From the NCBI GenBank assembly GCA_944325215.1, contig CALUZC010000007.1, positions 1 to 64,000 of the forward strand: DNA of 64,000 nt. Reading direction: 5' to 3'. The notes beneath the pieces were generated by a model. That model saw only the letters and a list, made by a program, of their open reading frames with translations, made no database searches and was not told the DNA's origin. Source of the DNA: an uncultured Mucispirillum sp. (GTDB lineage Bacteria > Chrysiogenota > Deferribacteres > Deferribacterales > Mucispirillaceae). Every line of letters begins with the position of its first letter. Positions within the stretch are counted from its first letter, which is position 1. A program made the translations under genes and the position numbers. Shown piece after piece: positions 29,821 through 37,947 of this stretch.

Positions 29821-30744
29821 ATGGTAAATCATGGTATAAAGACGATATCTGTTGGTAATCTTGTAATGGGTGGGGCTGGTAAAACACCACATACACTTTT
29901 AATTGCTGGTGAAATGATAAAAAAAGGTGAGAAAGTTGCAATTTTATCTCTTGGCTATAAAGGAAAAATTGGCTATGATATAAATGTAATTAGTGACGGC
30001 AACGGTGGTTTATACCATCATCCACCAATGGCGGCAGATGAGCCGTATATGATGGCAAAAAACTACCCAGAAGCTGTTGTTATTACAGGTAAAAAAAGAG
30101 AACAGTCGCTATCTTTAGCAAGGGATAAATATGGTGCTACAGTTGCAATACTTGATGATGGGTACCAGTATAAAAAATTAGCACGTGATGTTAATATATT
30201 ATTACTAGACCATAAACGCCCAATATCTACAGGATTTCCTTTTCCTTTTGGATATTTAAGAGAATTTCCGTTTGCTATAAACCGTTCAGATATTATTATA
30301 TTTACTAGAGCAAAAAATGATAATATTCCTGATAATGTAAAAGGGTTTATTAATAAGCAGAGCATATATTTTAGTGATACTGTTTTCCATAGAGTAGCTA
30401 TTAAAAATGAATTTGTAGAATTATCTTATATTAAAGGAACAAAAGTTTGTGCGTATTCTGGTATTGCAAGAAACGAAGTTTTTTATAACACTTTAATAGA
30501 TGCAGGGCTTGATGTAGTATTTTTTGCAGGATTTCACGATCATTCTTTATTAGAAGAAAAAACTATTAATGGTATTTTAACGCAAGGCAAAAATAAAGGA
30601 GCATCTCTTTTTATTACTACAGAAAAAGATTTTGTAAAACTTCCAAGTGAATATCAGCCACTTTTTAGCTATATTAAAATGGATATAGAACTAAATGATA
30701 AAGAAGGGCTTTTCAAGGATATAGAAAAACTTACATCTATTTAA
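29821..30744 (+). CDS. lpxK: Tetraacyldisaccharide 4'-kinase
   Basis: A 307-residue LpxK, which phosphorylates the 4' position of the lipid A disaccharide. The P-loop GGAGKT begins at residue 17, about 35-40 residues earlier than in typical LpxK. The conserved DEPYMMA, VAILDDGYQ and FTRAK segments are present, and so is the second half. The N-terminal membrane helix of usual LpxK is missing; an in-frame stop of the GT2 gene lies three bases upstream, so no longer start exists. Fourth gene of the LPS cluster. Confidence 0.88.
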   Translation: MVNHGIKTISVGNLVMGGAGKTPHTLLIAGEMIKKGEKVAILSLGYKGKIGYDINVISDGNGGLYHHPPMAADEPYMMAKNYPEAVVITGKKREQSLSLARDKYGATVAILDDGYQYKKLARDVNILLLDHKRPISTGFPFPFGYLREFPFAINRSDIIIFTRAKNDNIPDNVKGFINKQSIYFSDTVFHRVAIKNEFVELSYIKGTKVCAYSGIARNEVFYNTLIDAGLDVVFFAGFHDHSLLEEKTINGILTQGKNKGASLFITTEKDFVKLPSEYQPLFSYIKMDIELNDKEGLFKDIEKLTSI

Positions 30745-30752
30745 AAAAAATA

Positions 30753-30781
30753 TTGATTAATACATTATTATATATTATATT
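30753..30781 (+). promoter_or_regulatory. Candidate promoter of the aminotransferase gene
   Basis: TTGATT (30753-30758) and TATATT (30776-30781) are separated by 17 bases. A small hairpin GGCAA...TTGCC follows in the leader at about 30807-30826, and the ribosome binding site AAGGTGATA lies before ATG 30849. Confidence 0.45.
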
Positions 30782-30848
30782 TCATAATGTAAATGAAAAA
30801 TTATAAGGCAATATATTGTTTTTGCCATAATAAAAAAGGTGATATTAT

Positions 30849-32156
30849 ATGAATCCATTAGCCAAAAGCTTAAATGATGAGCTTGCAAAACATAACCCTT
30901 ATATTTTAGAAATGTTATCTCATACAGGTAAAGAGATGTTTATGCCAAAGGGTATATTAAGCCAGAGTGCAGAAGCTAAAGAAAAAGCACATAAATTTAA
31001 TGCAACAATTGGTATTTCAACTGCAAAAGGGGAGCCAATGTATCTTGAAAGTATGTTTAAAAAATTTCAAGGCATACACCCACGTAAGCTTTTTACGTAT
31101 GCTCCAGCAACTGGTTTACCAGAACTTAGGACATTGTGGGCTGCTAAAATCAGAGAAGAAAATCCATCTCTTGCAGGCAGGCAGATGAGTAATCCTGTAG
31201 TGTGTAACGCATTAACAAATGGACTTGTTACAGCAGCAGAATTATTTTTAAATGTAGGTGAATATATAGTATTACCAGATAAATTTTGGGGCAACTACCG
31301 TTTAATGTTTAGCACATTATTAGGTGGCGAAATAGCTACATATGAGACATTTAATAAAAATAATGGATATAATATTGAAGGGCTTTTAGAAAAGGTAAAA
31401 GAATGTGGTGCAAAAACAAAAAAAGTAGTAGTTGTGCTTAATTTTCCAAATAACCCAACAGGTTATACCCTTACTCATGATGAGGCAGTTCAATTATCAA
31501 ATGGTTTAACAGAAATAGCAGATAGTGGTATTAATATTGTAGCTATTTCAGATGATGCTTATTTCGGCTTGTTTTTTGATGATGTTTTTAAAGAATCGCT
31601 TTTTAGTCTGCTTTCAGGCAGAAGCCCAAGGCTTTTAGCTATAAAAATAGATGGTGTTACAAAAGAAAGTTTTGCATGGGGTTTTAGAGTAGGTTTTGTC
31701 ACATATGGGGAAACTATAAAAGGTGATAACACTGAAATTTTTAAAGTGCTTGAAACAAAAACAGCAGGCTATATTAGGGCATCAATATCTAGTGCTCCAC
31801 ACCCAAGCCAGTCTATTACTGTTGATGTTTTAAAAGAACCGTCCTTTAAAACAGAAAGAGCAGAATTAAATGGTATTATTGAAGAAAGATGTAAGAAAGT
31901 AAAAGAAATCTTTGATAAAGGTATATATGATGATGAATTTACAGCATACCCATTTAATTCAGGCTATTTTATGTGCATAAGGTTAAAAAATGTAGAGGCT
32001 GAAAAATTAAGATTAGCATTGCTTGATAAATATGGCGTAGGTGTAATAAGCACAAATGCAACAGATATAAGAATAGCATTTTCCAGTGTAGATGTGGAGA
32101 ATATTGATGAGTTGTATTCTATAATATATAAATGTTGCAAAGAACTGACGGCTTAG
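30849..32156 (+). CDS. PLP-dependent aminotransferase, class I/II
   Basis: A 435-residue fold-type I aminotransferase. Visible features are FTYAPATGLPELRTLWA, VLNFPNNPTGYTLT (asparagine loop), ISDDAYFGLFFDD (Asp-x-x-Tyr for the PLP pyridine and phenol), the Schiff-base lysine in DGVTKESFAWGFRVG and the substrate-binding arginine near RIAFSSVD. It resembles the group of ~430-residue enzymes often annotated as aminotransferase class I/II with an N-terminal segment of about 35 extra residues. Substrate is unknown. It stands alone, with its own promoter and the repeat region behind it. Confidence 0.88.
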   Translation: MNPLAKSLNDELAKHNPYILEMLSHTGKEMFMPKGILSQSAEAKEKAHKFNATIGISTAKGEPMYLESMFKKFQGIHPRKLFTYAPATGLPELRTLWAAKIREENPSLAGRQMSNPVVCNALTNGLVTAAELFLNVGEYIVLPDKFWGNYRLMFSTLLGGEIATYETFNKNNGYNIEGLLEKVKECGAKTKKVVVVLNFPNNPTGYTLTHDEAVQLSNGLTEIADSGINIVAISDDAYFGLFFDDVFKESLFSLLSGRSPRLLAIKIDGVTKESFAWGFRVGFVTYGETIKGDNTEIFKVLETKTAGYIRASISSAPHPSQSITVDVLKEPSFKTERAELNGIIEERCKKVKEIFDKGIYDDEFTAYPFNSGYFMCIRLKNVEAEKLRLALLDKYGVGVISTNATDIRIAFSSVDVENIDELYSIIYKCCKELTA

Positions 32157-32568
32157 GCGGCTGTATCTTTTTAATTTATACGGCGTTGGTATTTTTTTAC
32201 CTTGCTCATTTACTAATTATGTAAACTCGCATCGGTAAAAAAATATCCGCCTTGTCTAAATTAAAAATCTTACAGCCTTAGTATAACTTGCATTGGCAAA
32301 AATATCTACCTAGCTTAAAAACAAAATCTTTAAGCCTTAGTAAACTCCTGACGCAAAAATTCTAATCCGCCTTGTCTAAATTAAAAATCTTACAGCCTTA
32401 GTGTAACTTGCATTGGCAAAAATATATACCTAGCTTAAAAACAAAATCTTTATACCTTTACACTCCTTTCGCAAAAATTCTAATCCGCCTTGTCTATCGC
32501 AAAAATCTTTAAGCCTTATAACAAGTTGCACTGGAAACAATATCCGCCTTGTATTCATTAAACTTTTA

Positions 32569-32596
32569 TTTTTTATTCTATCCATAGAATAAAAAA
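32569..32596. repeat. Hairpin with TATCCATA core (1)
   Basis: TTTTTTATTCTA (32569-32580), loop TCCA, TAGAATAAAAAA (32585-32596): a perfect 12-bp inverted repeat. The loop and flanking bases match the second hairpin at 32705-32724. Confidence 0.75.
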
Positions 32597-32624
32597 AATC
32601 TCCGTTTGGTCGCACTAAATGCTG

Positions 32625-32724
32625 TCCAGCCACCTTTTCTTATTCCTTGCTACTCGCTCGGGAAAAGGTGTCCTCGCAAAAACCGCTCGTCACACTTGCT
32701 AAAGCAAGCCTATCCATAGGCTTG
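32625..32724. repeat. Dispersed structured repeat element, copy B
   Basis: It starts TCCAGCCAC; the stem CACCTTTTC (32631-32639) pairs with GAAAAGGTG (32662-32670). It then has TCCTCGCA...CGCTCGTC to 32691 and a second hairpin CAAGCCTA-TCCA-TAGGCTTG (32705-32724). Copy A lies at 50038-50131 and preserves both stems with changed bases. Confidence 0.8.
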
Positions 32725-32880
32725 TATTCGGCTTAATTTTTTTGTGCTATACTGCGTTGGTTAAAAATCTTACAGCCTTAGATAAACTTCTATCGCAAAA
32801 ATCTTTAAGCCTTACTAAAAACTTCATTGCTTAATTTCAAAGCCGAATTCATTAAATTTTTATTTTAATCCATCTCAATA

Positions 32881-33070
32881 GTAGTATATGTTAGTGCATA
32901 CTTTTAAATATTTTTATAAAAATATTTTAAAAACTTTTACATGCTTTTTATGATATAAACTATAAAAAAATATTTTATTATTAATTAATTATGTATATTG
33001 TTAACAAATTATATACTTATGTGTATACTTTATAAAATTTAAAAATTTTACACAAAGGACATTTTGACCC
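32881..33070 (+). other. AT-rich stretch without a gene
   Basis: Between the repeat array and the promoter of the repeat lipoprotein there is only AT-rich sequence with T- and A-runs. I see no gene and no RNA feature. Confidence 0.5.
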
Positions 33071-33099
33071 TTGACAACTGTAATTTAAAATATTACACT
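33071..33099 (+). promoter_or_regulatory. Promoter of the repeat lipoprotein gene
   Basis: Consensus TTGACA (33071-33076), 17 bases, TACACT (33094-33099). This is the best -35 in the window, suggesting strong expression. The ATG follows 32 bases after the -10. Confidence 0.65.
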
Positions 33100-33130
33100 T
33101 GAGTAACTAAATATTATTGAGGTAAAGAAG

Positions 33131-33595
33131 ATGAGAAAATTAAGTTTAGTAATCCTTTCAGTTGCATTTATAGTATTTATAACTGCAGGTTGTAAAAAAA
33201 CTGAAACAACTGAAACTACTCCAGCTGAAACTACTCCAGCTACAGAAACTCCAACAACAGAAGTTCCAGCTACTGAAACTCCAGCGACAGAAGTTCCAGC
33301 GTTAGAAACTCCAGCTACAGATATGCCAGCAACTGACGCACCAGCTACAGATATGCCAGCAATTGATGCACCAGCTGCAGATATGCCAGCTACTGATGCT
33401 CCTGCTACAGATATGCCAGCAACTGATGCACCTGCAACAGATATGCCAGCAACTGATGCACCTGCAACAGATATGCCAGCAACTGACGCACCTGCTACAG
33501 ATATGCCAGCAACTGACGCAACAGCAACAGACGCTCCAGCAGCTGATGCAACTGCAACAGATGCACCTGCTGTAGATAATCAATCATTACAATAA
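33131..33595 (+). CDS. Repeat lipoprotein rich in Ala-Thr-Asp-Pro
   Basis: A 154-residue lipoprotein: signal helix ending FITAGC (Cys at residue 21), then only low-complexity sequence. A ten-residue repeat (PATDMPATDA) corresponds to nearly identical 30-bp DNA units at 33311-33520 (seven), preceded by two glutamate variants at 33251-33310. The mature chain is acidic, extended and unstructured, as in spacer or surface stalk proteins. Copy number can change by slippage or recombination. No globular domain is present. Ends before a hairpin terminator. Confidence 0.85.
   Translation: MRKLSLVILSVAFIVFITAGCKKTETTETTPAETTPATETPTTEVPATETPATEVPALETPATDMPATDAPATDMPAIDAPAADMPATDAPATDMPATDAPATDMPATDAPATDMPATDAPATDMPATDATATDAPAADATATDAPAVDNQSLQ
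33251..33520 (+). repeat. Tandem 30-bp coding repeat, nine units
   Basis: Units align exactly every 30 bases; units at 33311 and onward share the block ACAGATATGCCAGC with few changes, mostly synonymous (gct/gca, gat/gac). The first two carry GAAGTTCCAGC instead. It lies inside the lipoprotein gene. Confidence 0.9.
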
Positions 33596-33619
33596 GATTA
33601 TTTATAATTTTATAAGATT

Positions 33620-33648
33620 AAGCTGCTCTTAATTGGGCAGCTTTTTTA
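33620..33648 (+). terminator. Terminator between lipoprotein and ogt genes
   Basis: AAGCTGC (33620-33626) pairs with GCAGCTT (33637-33643), followed by six T. The convergent ogt gene ends in the T-run. Confidence 0.8.
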
Positions 33649-34146
33649 TTTTATAATTATATTTTCCAGTTTCAAAAGATACTCTTTTATATGGATACCT
33701 GCTGCATAGCCTTTTAGAGAGCCGTCTTTTCCTAAAACTCTATGGCAGGGTATAAGTATTGATATTTTATTACGACCTATGGCGTTTCCTACTGCTTGGA
33801 AAGGGGCTGATTTTAAACACCTGATTTTTGCTACTTCTAATGCAATATTATAATACGTTGTTGTTTTTCCATATGGGATTTTTAAAAGCATAGCCCATAC
33901 AAGTTTTTGAAATTCAGTGCCTTCTATCTCTAAGGGTATATTGTGGCTTGTATTTTTACCATTAAAATAATCATCTAAATATAGTTTTATATTATATATT
34001 ATTTTATTTTCATGATGTTGTGCATCTAATAAAGAAATATTTGGAAAATACTTTTGGTTATAAAAATAAAGCCCCTTTAAACCCTTATTACTGGCATATA
34101 ATAATATTTTACCAACTGGGCTTATATAATCATTAATAAAAAGCAT
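33646..34146 (-). CDS. ogt: Methylated-DNA-protein-cysteine methyltransferase
   Basis: A 166-residue Ogt-type suicide repair protein. The active site ILIPCHRVLG contains acceptor Cys134, and the helix-turn-helix and asparagine hinge precede it (PFQAVGNAIGRN). It removes alkyl groups from O6 of guanine. The N-terminal ~75 residues are the family's poorly conserved domain. It lies three bases after a zinc-ribbon membrane protein gene. Confidence 0.92.
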   Translation of the reverse strand: MLFINDYISPVGKILLYASNKGLKGLYFYNQKYFPNISLLDAQHHENKIIYNIKLYLDDYFNGKNTSHNIPLEIEGTEFQKLVWAMLLKIPYGKTTTYYNIALEVAKIRCLKSAPFQAVGNAIGRNKISILIPCHRVLGKDGSLKGYAAGIHIKEYLLKLENIIIK

Positions 34147-34149
34147 ATA

Positions 34150-34350
34150 TTAACCTCTAAAAAACAAGTTTTTCTTTTCTGTAATTTTACCACAGGCACT
34201 ACAGGCATATACTTTATACCCTTTTTTAGTTTCATACTCTTTTTTTCTGTTAATATAACGTGACTGGCAGTGGGGGCATCTATGCACTGTAAAAAACCTT
34301 AAAAATAAGTATGTACCAATTATAAGCATTAAAAGTATAATAAGTTCCAT
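34150..34350 (-). CDS. Small membrane-anchored zinc-ribbon protein
   Basis: 66 residues starting MELIILLMLIIGTYLFLRFF, so one N-terminal membrane helix, then a zinc ribbon with two CxxC pairs (CPHCQSRY and CSACGK). The ATG at 34350 has GGAGAG upstream; the ORF continues 14 codons further but without a good start. The function is unknown. Probably in one transcript with ogt. Confidence 0.7.
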   Translation of the reverse strand: MELIILLMLIIGTYLFLRFFTVHRCPHCQSRYINRKKEYETKKGYKVYACSACGKITEKKNLFFRG

Positions 34351-34423
34351 TTTTCTCTCCAAAACAGCACTTATTATAATACAGTTACACAAGTTATTCT
34401 AGTGTTTTTTATATTGCATATGA

Positions 34424-34429
34424 TATAAT
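34424..34429 (+). promoter_or_regulatory. Extended -10 for the membrane-protein array
   Basis: TGATATAAT gives an extended -10 about 40 bases before ATG 34469; the -35 region (AGTGTT at 34401) is poor, as is common with extended -10 elements. Confidence 0.4.
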
Positions 34430-34468
34430 TTTATTTTATACTTATACTACTACAAAAAGGAAAAGTAT

Positions 34469-36250
34469 ATGCAAAAAGAAGAAAGTATTTTATCATCTCT
34501 TAGTAATGATATTGATTTATTTAAAACACCACTGCTTACAAGAAAACAGTATGCAGCATCTTTTTTTAAACTATCTTTACTTATAGTGTTATTTGTTGTT
34601 TTATTTTTTCTTTTTTTAAATCTTGGAAGCGTAGTTATTATTCTATCTAGTATAATATTTATACCTTTTTTATCTTTCATGTTATTTTATTTTAATATAC
34701 TTTTTATTAAAAGATATTTAGATACATCTATGCCTGTATTTTTACTTTTTCTTATTCCTATATTATATACATTATCTTGTTCATTTGGCATGGTATATGA
34801 ATATTTTATTTGGGAAAGTCCTATAAAATGGTTTTTTAGGGCTGGTATTTGGCTGTTACCTGCTTTACTGCTTTTTATATTAGTATTCATTATGCCATCA
34901 TCTAACAAAGAACGCCCAATTATTACAAAAATAAAAAACAGCTTATATATTAAGAAAAATATTTTATACCCAATAAATAATATTTTAACATTAAAATTTA
35001 AAAATCGCATAAATAGTAAACAGTTTATTTATGGGCTTTTATTTACATTTATACCACTTTTATTATTTTTATTACACAAAGATATAATAGAGCTTTTAAA
35101 AAATATATACACTCAAATATTTCATTTTAAAAATTTTGCTTTTGAAGCATATGAAATGAGAGAGTATCATGATAAATATTTTTCACCACGGTTTCCTGTA
35201 ATTATCTTTTATGGAACTTTCTTTTTTATATTAATTAGTTTTCTTGTTTTATATATTAATTCTTATAAAAATATATCTAAAAATAAAGTAGCTGTATTTA
35301 TTATTGGTTTGATTTTAGTATTTATTTTACCTTATTCATTTTATATGTTTTATGGTTATATGGTTAAAGATTATGAAGATATGTTTAATTCTGGTAGAGA
35401 AAGCTTAATCTTATTTTTAAATTCAAAATCTGATAGATATTTACTATTAGTTTCTATTATTCTTTTATTTATATATTATAAGCTTATTAGTGTAAAAAAT
35501 AACTTAAAAACACCGCAGATTAATAGAATATCATTTAAAGAATATATTATAAAAGTAATAGTGTTAGCTGGTATATATATGGTTATACAAGATGTATTAT
35601 ATTATGTTGAACATTATATAAACTTTATATATCTGCCTGATAATGTGTTAAGTCTGTCAGATATTATATATCTGTTTATAAAAATACAATTTATTTATTG
35701 TATGCTTTATTACACTATGAAAAGAATTAATAATGCCATAATAAATAAATTAGTTATAATATCATTTATTATATATGTGCTGTTACCATATTACATTAAT
35801 TTTATGTCTTTTTATATAGTAATATATATTCTTTTACTGATTATTGCAGGTGCTTATATTCCTAAATACGCAAATGAAAGAAAATATGTATTTAATAATG
35901 AAAAGTATAAAAAGTTAGCAGATTATTTTAATATATCAAACAAAATAGAAAATATATTATTTTTCAAACTTAAAAGAGTAATCAGCATAAGAGAGTTTAT
36001 ATTATCTTTTATATTTATTTTGATTATGTATGTTTATATTATTCCATTTGACTGGTTAAAATATATGCTTATAAATATGACTATTTATCTTCCAACAGAA
36101 GTCCCAAGCGAAAATGGATATGTAACAGATTATTTTATATCACCCATGTTATATATGTATATTATTTTAGTGGTGTATTCAATATTTGTGCTTATGTGTA
36201 ATGGGATATATACAATATATATGAAAAGAAAAGGTGTAATTAATGGATAA
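34469..36250 (+). CDS. DUF805-like polytopic membrane protein, double length (array member 1)
   Basis: A 593-residue protein with about 14 hydrophobic segments. Two DUF805-like beginnings are visible: FKNRINSKQFIYGLLFT near 170 and LKRVISIREFILSFIFI near 500, plus NRISFKEYIIKVIVLAG near 350. The block ERKYVFNNEKYKKLADYFNIS joins them. The three following genes share the same blocks, so this looks like a duplicated or fused version. DUF805 proteins have no known function; this assignment is from the R-x-x-E/K-Y-W-like starts and H-x-x-x-N-K segments only. Overlaps gene 2 by eight bases (ATGGATAA). Confidence 0.7.
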   Translation: MQKEESILSSLSNDIDLFKTPLLTRKQYAASFFKLSLLIVLFVVLFFLFLNLGSVVIILSSIIFIPFLSFMLFYFNILFIKRYLDTSMPVFLLFLIPILYTLSCSFGMVYEYFIWESPIKWFFRAGIWLLPALLLFILVFIMPSSNKERPIITKIKNSLYIKKNILYPINNILTLKFKNRINSKQFIYGLLFTFIPLLLFLLHKDIIELLKNIYTQIFHFKNFAFEAYEMREYHDKYFSPRFPVIIFYGTFFFILISFLVLYINSYKNISKNKVAVFIIGLILVFILPYSFYMFYGYMVKDYEDMFNSGRESLILFLNSKSDRYLLLVSIILLFIYYKLISVKNNLKTPQINRISFKEYIIKVIVLAGIYMVIQDVLYYVEHYINFIYLPDNVLSLSDIIYLFIKIQFIYCMLYYTMKRINNAIINKLVIISFIIYVLLPYYINFMSFYIVIYILLLIIAGAYIPKYANERKYVFNNEKYKKLADYFNISNKIENILFFKLKRVISIREFILSFIFILIMYVYIIPFDWLKYMLINMTIYLPTEVPSENGYVTDYFISPMLYMYIILVVYSIFVLMCNGIYTIYMKRKGVING

Positions 36251-37112
36251 CCAAATAGAAAATAAAACTGATGTAAGAATAAGTATAGAAAAATATTTAA
36301 TAAATATTGGAATATTATTTATAGTATTTCTTTTTTGTTCAAGTATTTTTATTATGCCAGCTTTAGGAATATTTGAACTTACTGCTTTAATACCCCTTGG
36401 AGTGCTTTCTATTTATTTAATATATTTTTCATCAAAAAGGATAGCTCATGCAGTAATAAATAAATTGATAATTTTGCCATTTATATTTTTGTTTTCATAT
36501 TATATATTAAATATTACAAATCCAAAATATATATTAGCCATATTATACATAGTTATATATATGATAATATTAATACTTATTTCCTTGTTTTTACCAAAAA
36601 AAATAAATGAAAGAAGATATATTTTTAGTAGTGAAAAATACATACGTATTGCAGATTTTTTTGATATTAGTAAGCCTATGGAAAATATATTACTTTTTAA
36701 ATTTAGAAACAATATTTCAAGGCATAAATATTTTGTTGTTACACTATTTATAATATTGGCAAATATATTTATTTTTATTGATTTATTCATTATTATACAG
36801 TTGGCTGGTATATTAGGTTATCATGGTTTTGGTCTTGGAAGTTTTATTTTAATATTTATTTTTATTGAGTATGGAATTTTAATGTTATGTGCATTTATAA
36901 TACTTATCTCAAATAGATTAATAAATATATTTGGAACTAATAAATATAATATCTTAATATTTACCATAATATTTGTATTATTCTATTTTTTACATTATTT
37001 AATACCTTATAATGATATTTATGATATTTATAATTTTTATATGGTTGCTGCTTTCGTATTAATATTATTTATTGGTATTATTCCACCAAAAAAGGATAAG
37101 GTAAATGGATAG
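36243..37112 (+). CDS. DUF805-like membrane protein (array member 2)
   Basis: 289 residues, about seven hydrophobic segments. Shared blocks are VRISIEKYLINIGIL at the N-terminus, SSKRIAHAVINKLII, ERRYIFSSEKYIRIADFFDIS, FKFRNNISRHKYFVVTLF and the end IGIIPPKKDKVNG. Function is unknown. The ATG lies inside the eight-base overlap with the previous gene (ATGGATAA), and the stop overlaps the next ATG the same way, so translation is coupled along the array. Confidence 0.7.
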   Translation: MDNQIENKTDVRISIEKYLINIGILFIVFLFCSSIFIMPALGIFELTALIPLGVLSIYLIYFSSKRIAHAVINKLIILPFIFLFSYYILNITNPKYILAILYIVIYMIILILISLFLPKKINERRYIFSSEKYIRIADFFDISKPMENILLFKFRNNISRHKYFVVTLFIILANIFIFIDLFIIIQLAGILGYHGFGLGSFILIFIFIEYGILMLCAFIILISNRLINIFGTNKYNILIFTIIFVLFYFLHYLIPYNDIYDIYNFYMVAAFVLILFIGIIPPKKDKVNG

Positions 37113-37947
37113 AGAAATAGAAAATATAAAAGATAACAGGATAAGTTTTCAAGAATATAAAAAAGGTGTATTGCGAGTACTGCCTATTTTTGTTTTATCA
37201 GTTATGTTAATTGTTTTTCCTATATTTTCCATATTACCTTCAGGTGTATTTGTATTATATCTACTTTATTATACAAATCTTCGTATATCTCATGCTGTAA
37301 TTAATAAACTTTTAATTATTCCGTTTATAGTAATATATAATTTTTTTATTTTATTTGTTACTGAAATCTATATTTTGTATATAATACTTGCTTTAATATT
37401 ATATATATCATTTATTATTCTGCTTGCAAAATATCTGCCTAATTATATCGGTGAAAGAAAATATCTTTTTAATAATGAAAAATATAGGCGTATTGCTGAT
37501 TTTTGTGATATATCAAAACCAATGTATAATATATTATTTTTTAAATTTAATTACTTTATTAATAGAAAAGAATATTTTTCTATAATTATCTTTTTAATAA
37601 TTGTAAATGTTTTTATATATTATGATATTAGACTTTTATATGTTGTACGAGATTATATGTATTATAAACTTGATTTCACATTTTTTAGACCTGATGCATT
37701 TTTCGTGCTTATTGTAATTCTTATATATTTTATAATGTTATTGTATATACAGTTTATTGTATTTTTTATAAGATTAACAAGCATTTTTGGAACTGCAAAA
37801 TATAATATATTAGTGATTGTATTTTTAGGTGTATTAAAATATTTTTTGATCAAGTATATATCTGCTGAATATTCCCTGGCAATTTATGTTACATTCTTTT
37901 TAATTGCAGGTATACTGCCACCAAAAAAGGATAAGGTAAATGGATAA
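37105..37947 (+). CDS. DUF805-like membrane protein (array member 3)
   Basis: 280 residues, paralog of its neighbours: NRISFQEYKKGVLRV, TNLRISHAVINKLLIIPF, ERKYLFNNEKYRRIADFCDIS, FKFNYFINRKEYFSIIIF and IAGILPPKKDKVNG. The RKEYF motif matches DUF805's R-K-E-Y-W. About seven membrane segments are seen. Function is unknown. Confidence 0.7.
   Translation: MDREIENIKDNRISFQEYKKGVLRVLPIFVLSVMLIVFPIFSILPSGVFVLYLLYYTNLRISHAVINKLLIIPFIVIYNFFILFVTEIYILYIILALILYISFIILLAKYLPNYIGERKYLFNNEKYRRIADFCDISKPMYNILFFKFNYFINRKEYFSIIIFLIIVNVFIYYDIRLLYVVRDYMYYKLDFTFFRPDAFFVLIVILIYFIMLLYIQFIVFFIRLTSIFGTAKYNILVIVFLGVLKYFLIKYISAEYSLAIYVTFFLIAGILPPKKDKVNG

Larger units (their letters stand above)
32157..32880 (+). repeat. 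Noncoding array of degenerate ~60-bp repeats
   Basis: Units begin near 32245, 32305, 32365, 32425, 32483 and 32542. Two types alternate: type A (ATCCGCCTTGTCTAAATTAA...) and type B (...TACCTAGCTTAAAAACAAAA...), giving a 120-bp higher period. The segment 32251-32280 recurs identically at 32371-32400. Degenerate units reappear at ~32760-32860. All six frames are interrupted by stops in most units, so I see no gene. Embedded are two hairpins sharing a TATCCATA core and one copy of a structured element also found at 50.04 kb. Confidence 0.8.

Noticed and set aside
32245-32600. CRISPR array
   Set aside because: The units are contiguous 60-bp repeats without unique spacers, and no cas genes are present; VapD is only a distant Cas2-fold relative.
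32430-32633. Minus-strand ORF of 67 codons inside the 60-bp repeat array
   Set aside because: It runs through repeat units that carry stops elsewhere, has no ribosome binding site, and part of it is the dispersed structured element.
33302-33583. Minus-strand Cys/Trp-rich ORF antisense to the repeat lipoprotein
   Set aside because: The 30-bp repeat leaves several frames open; the plus-strand frame has a promoter, start and lipobox.
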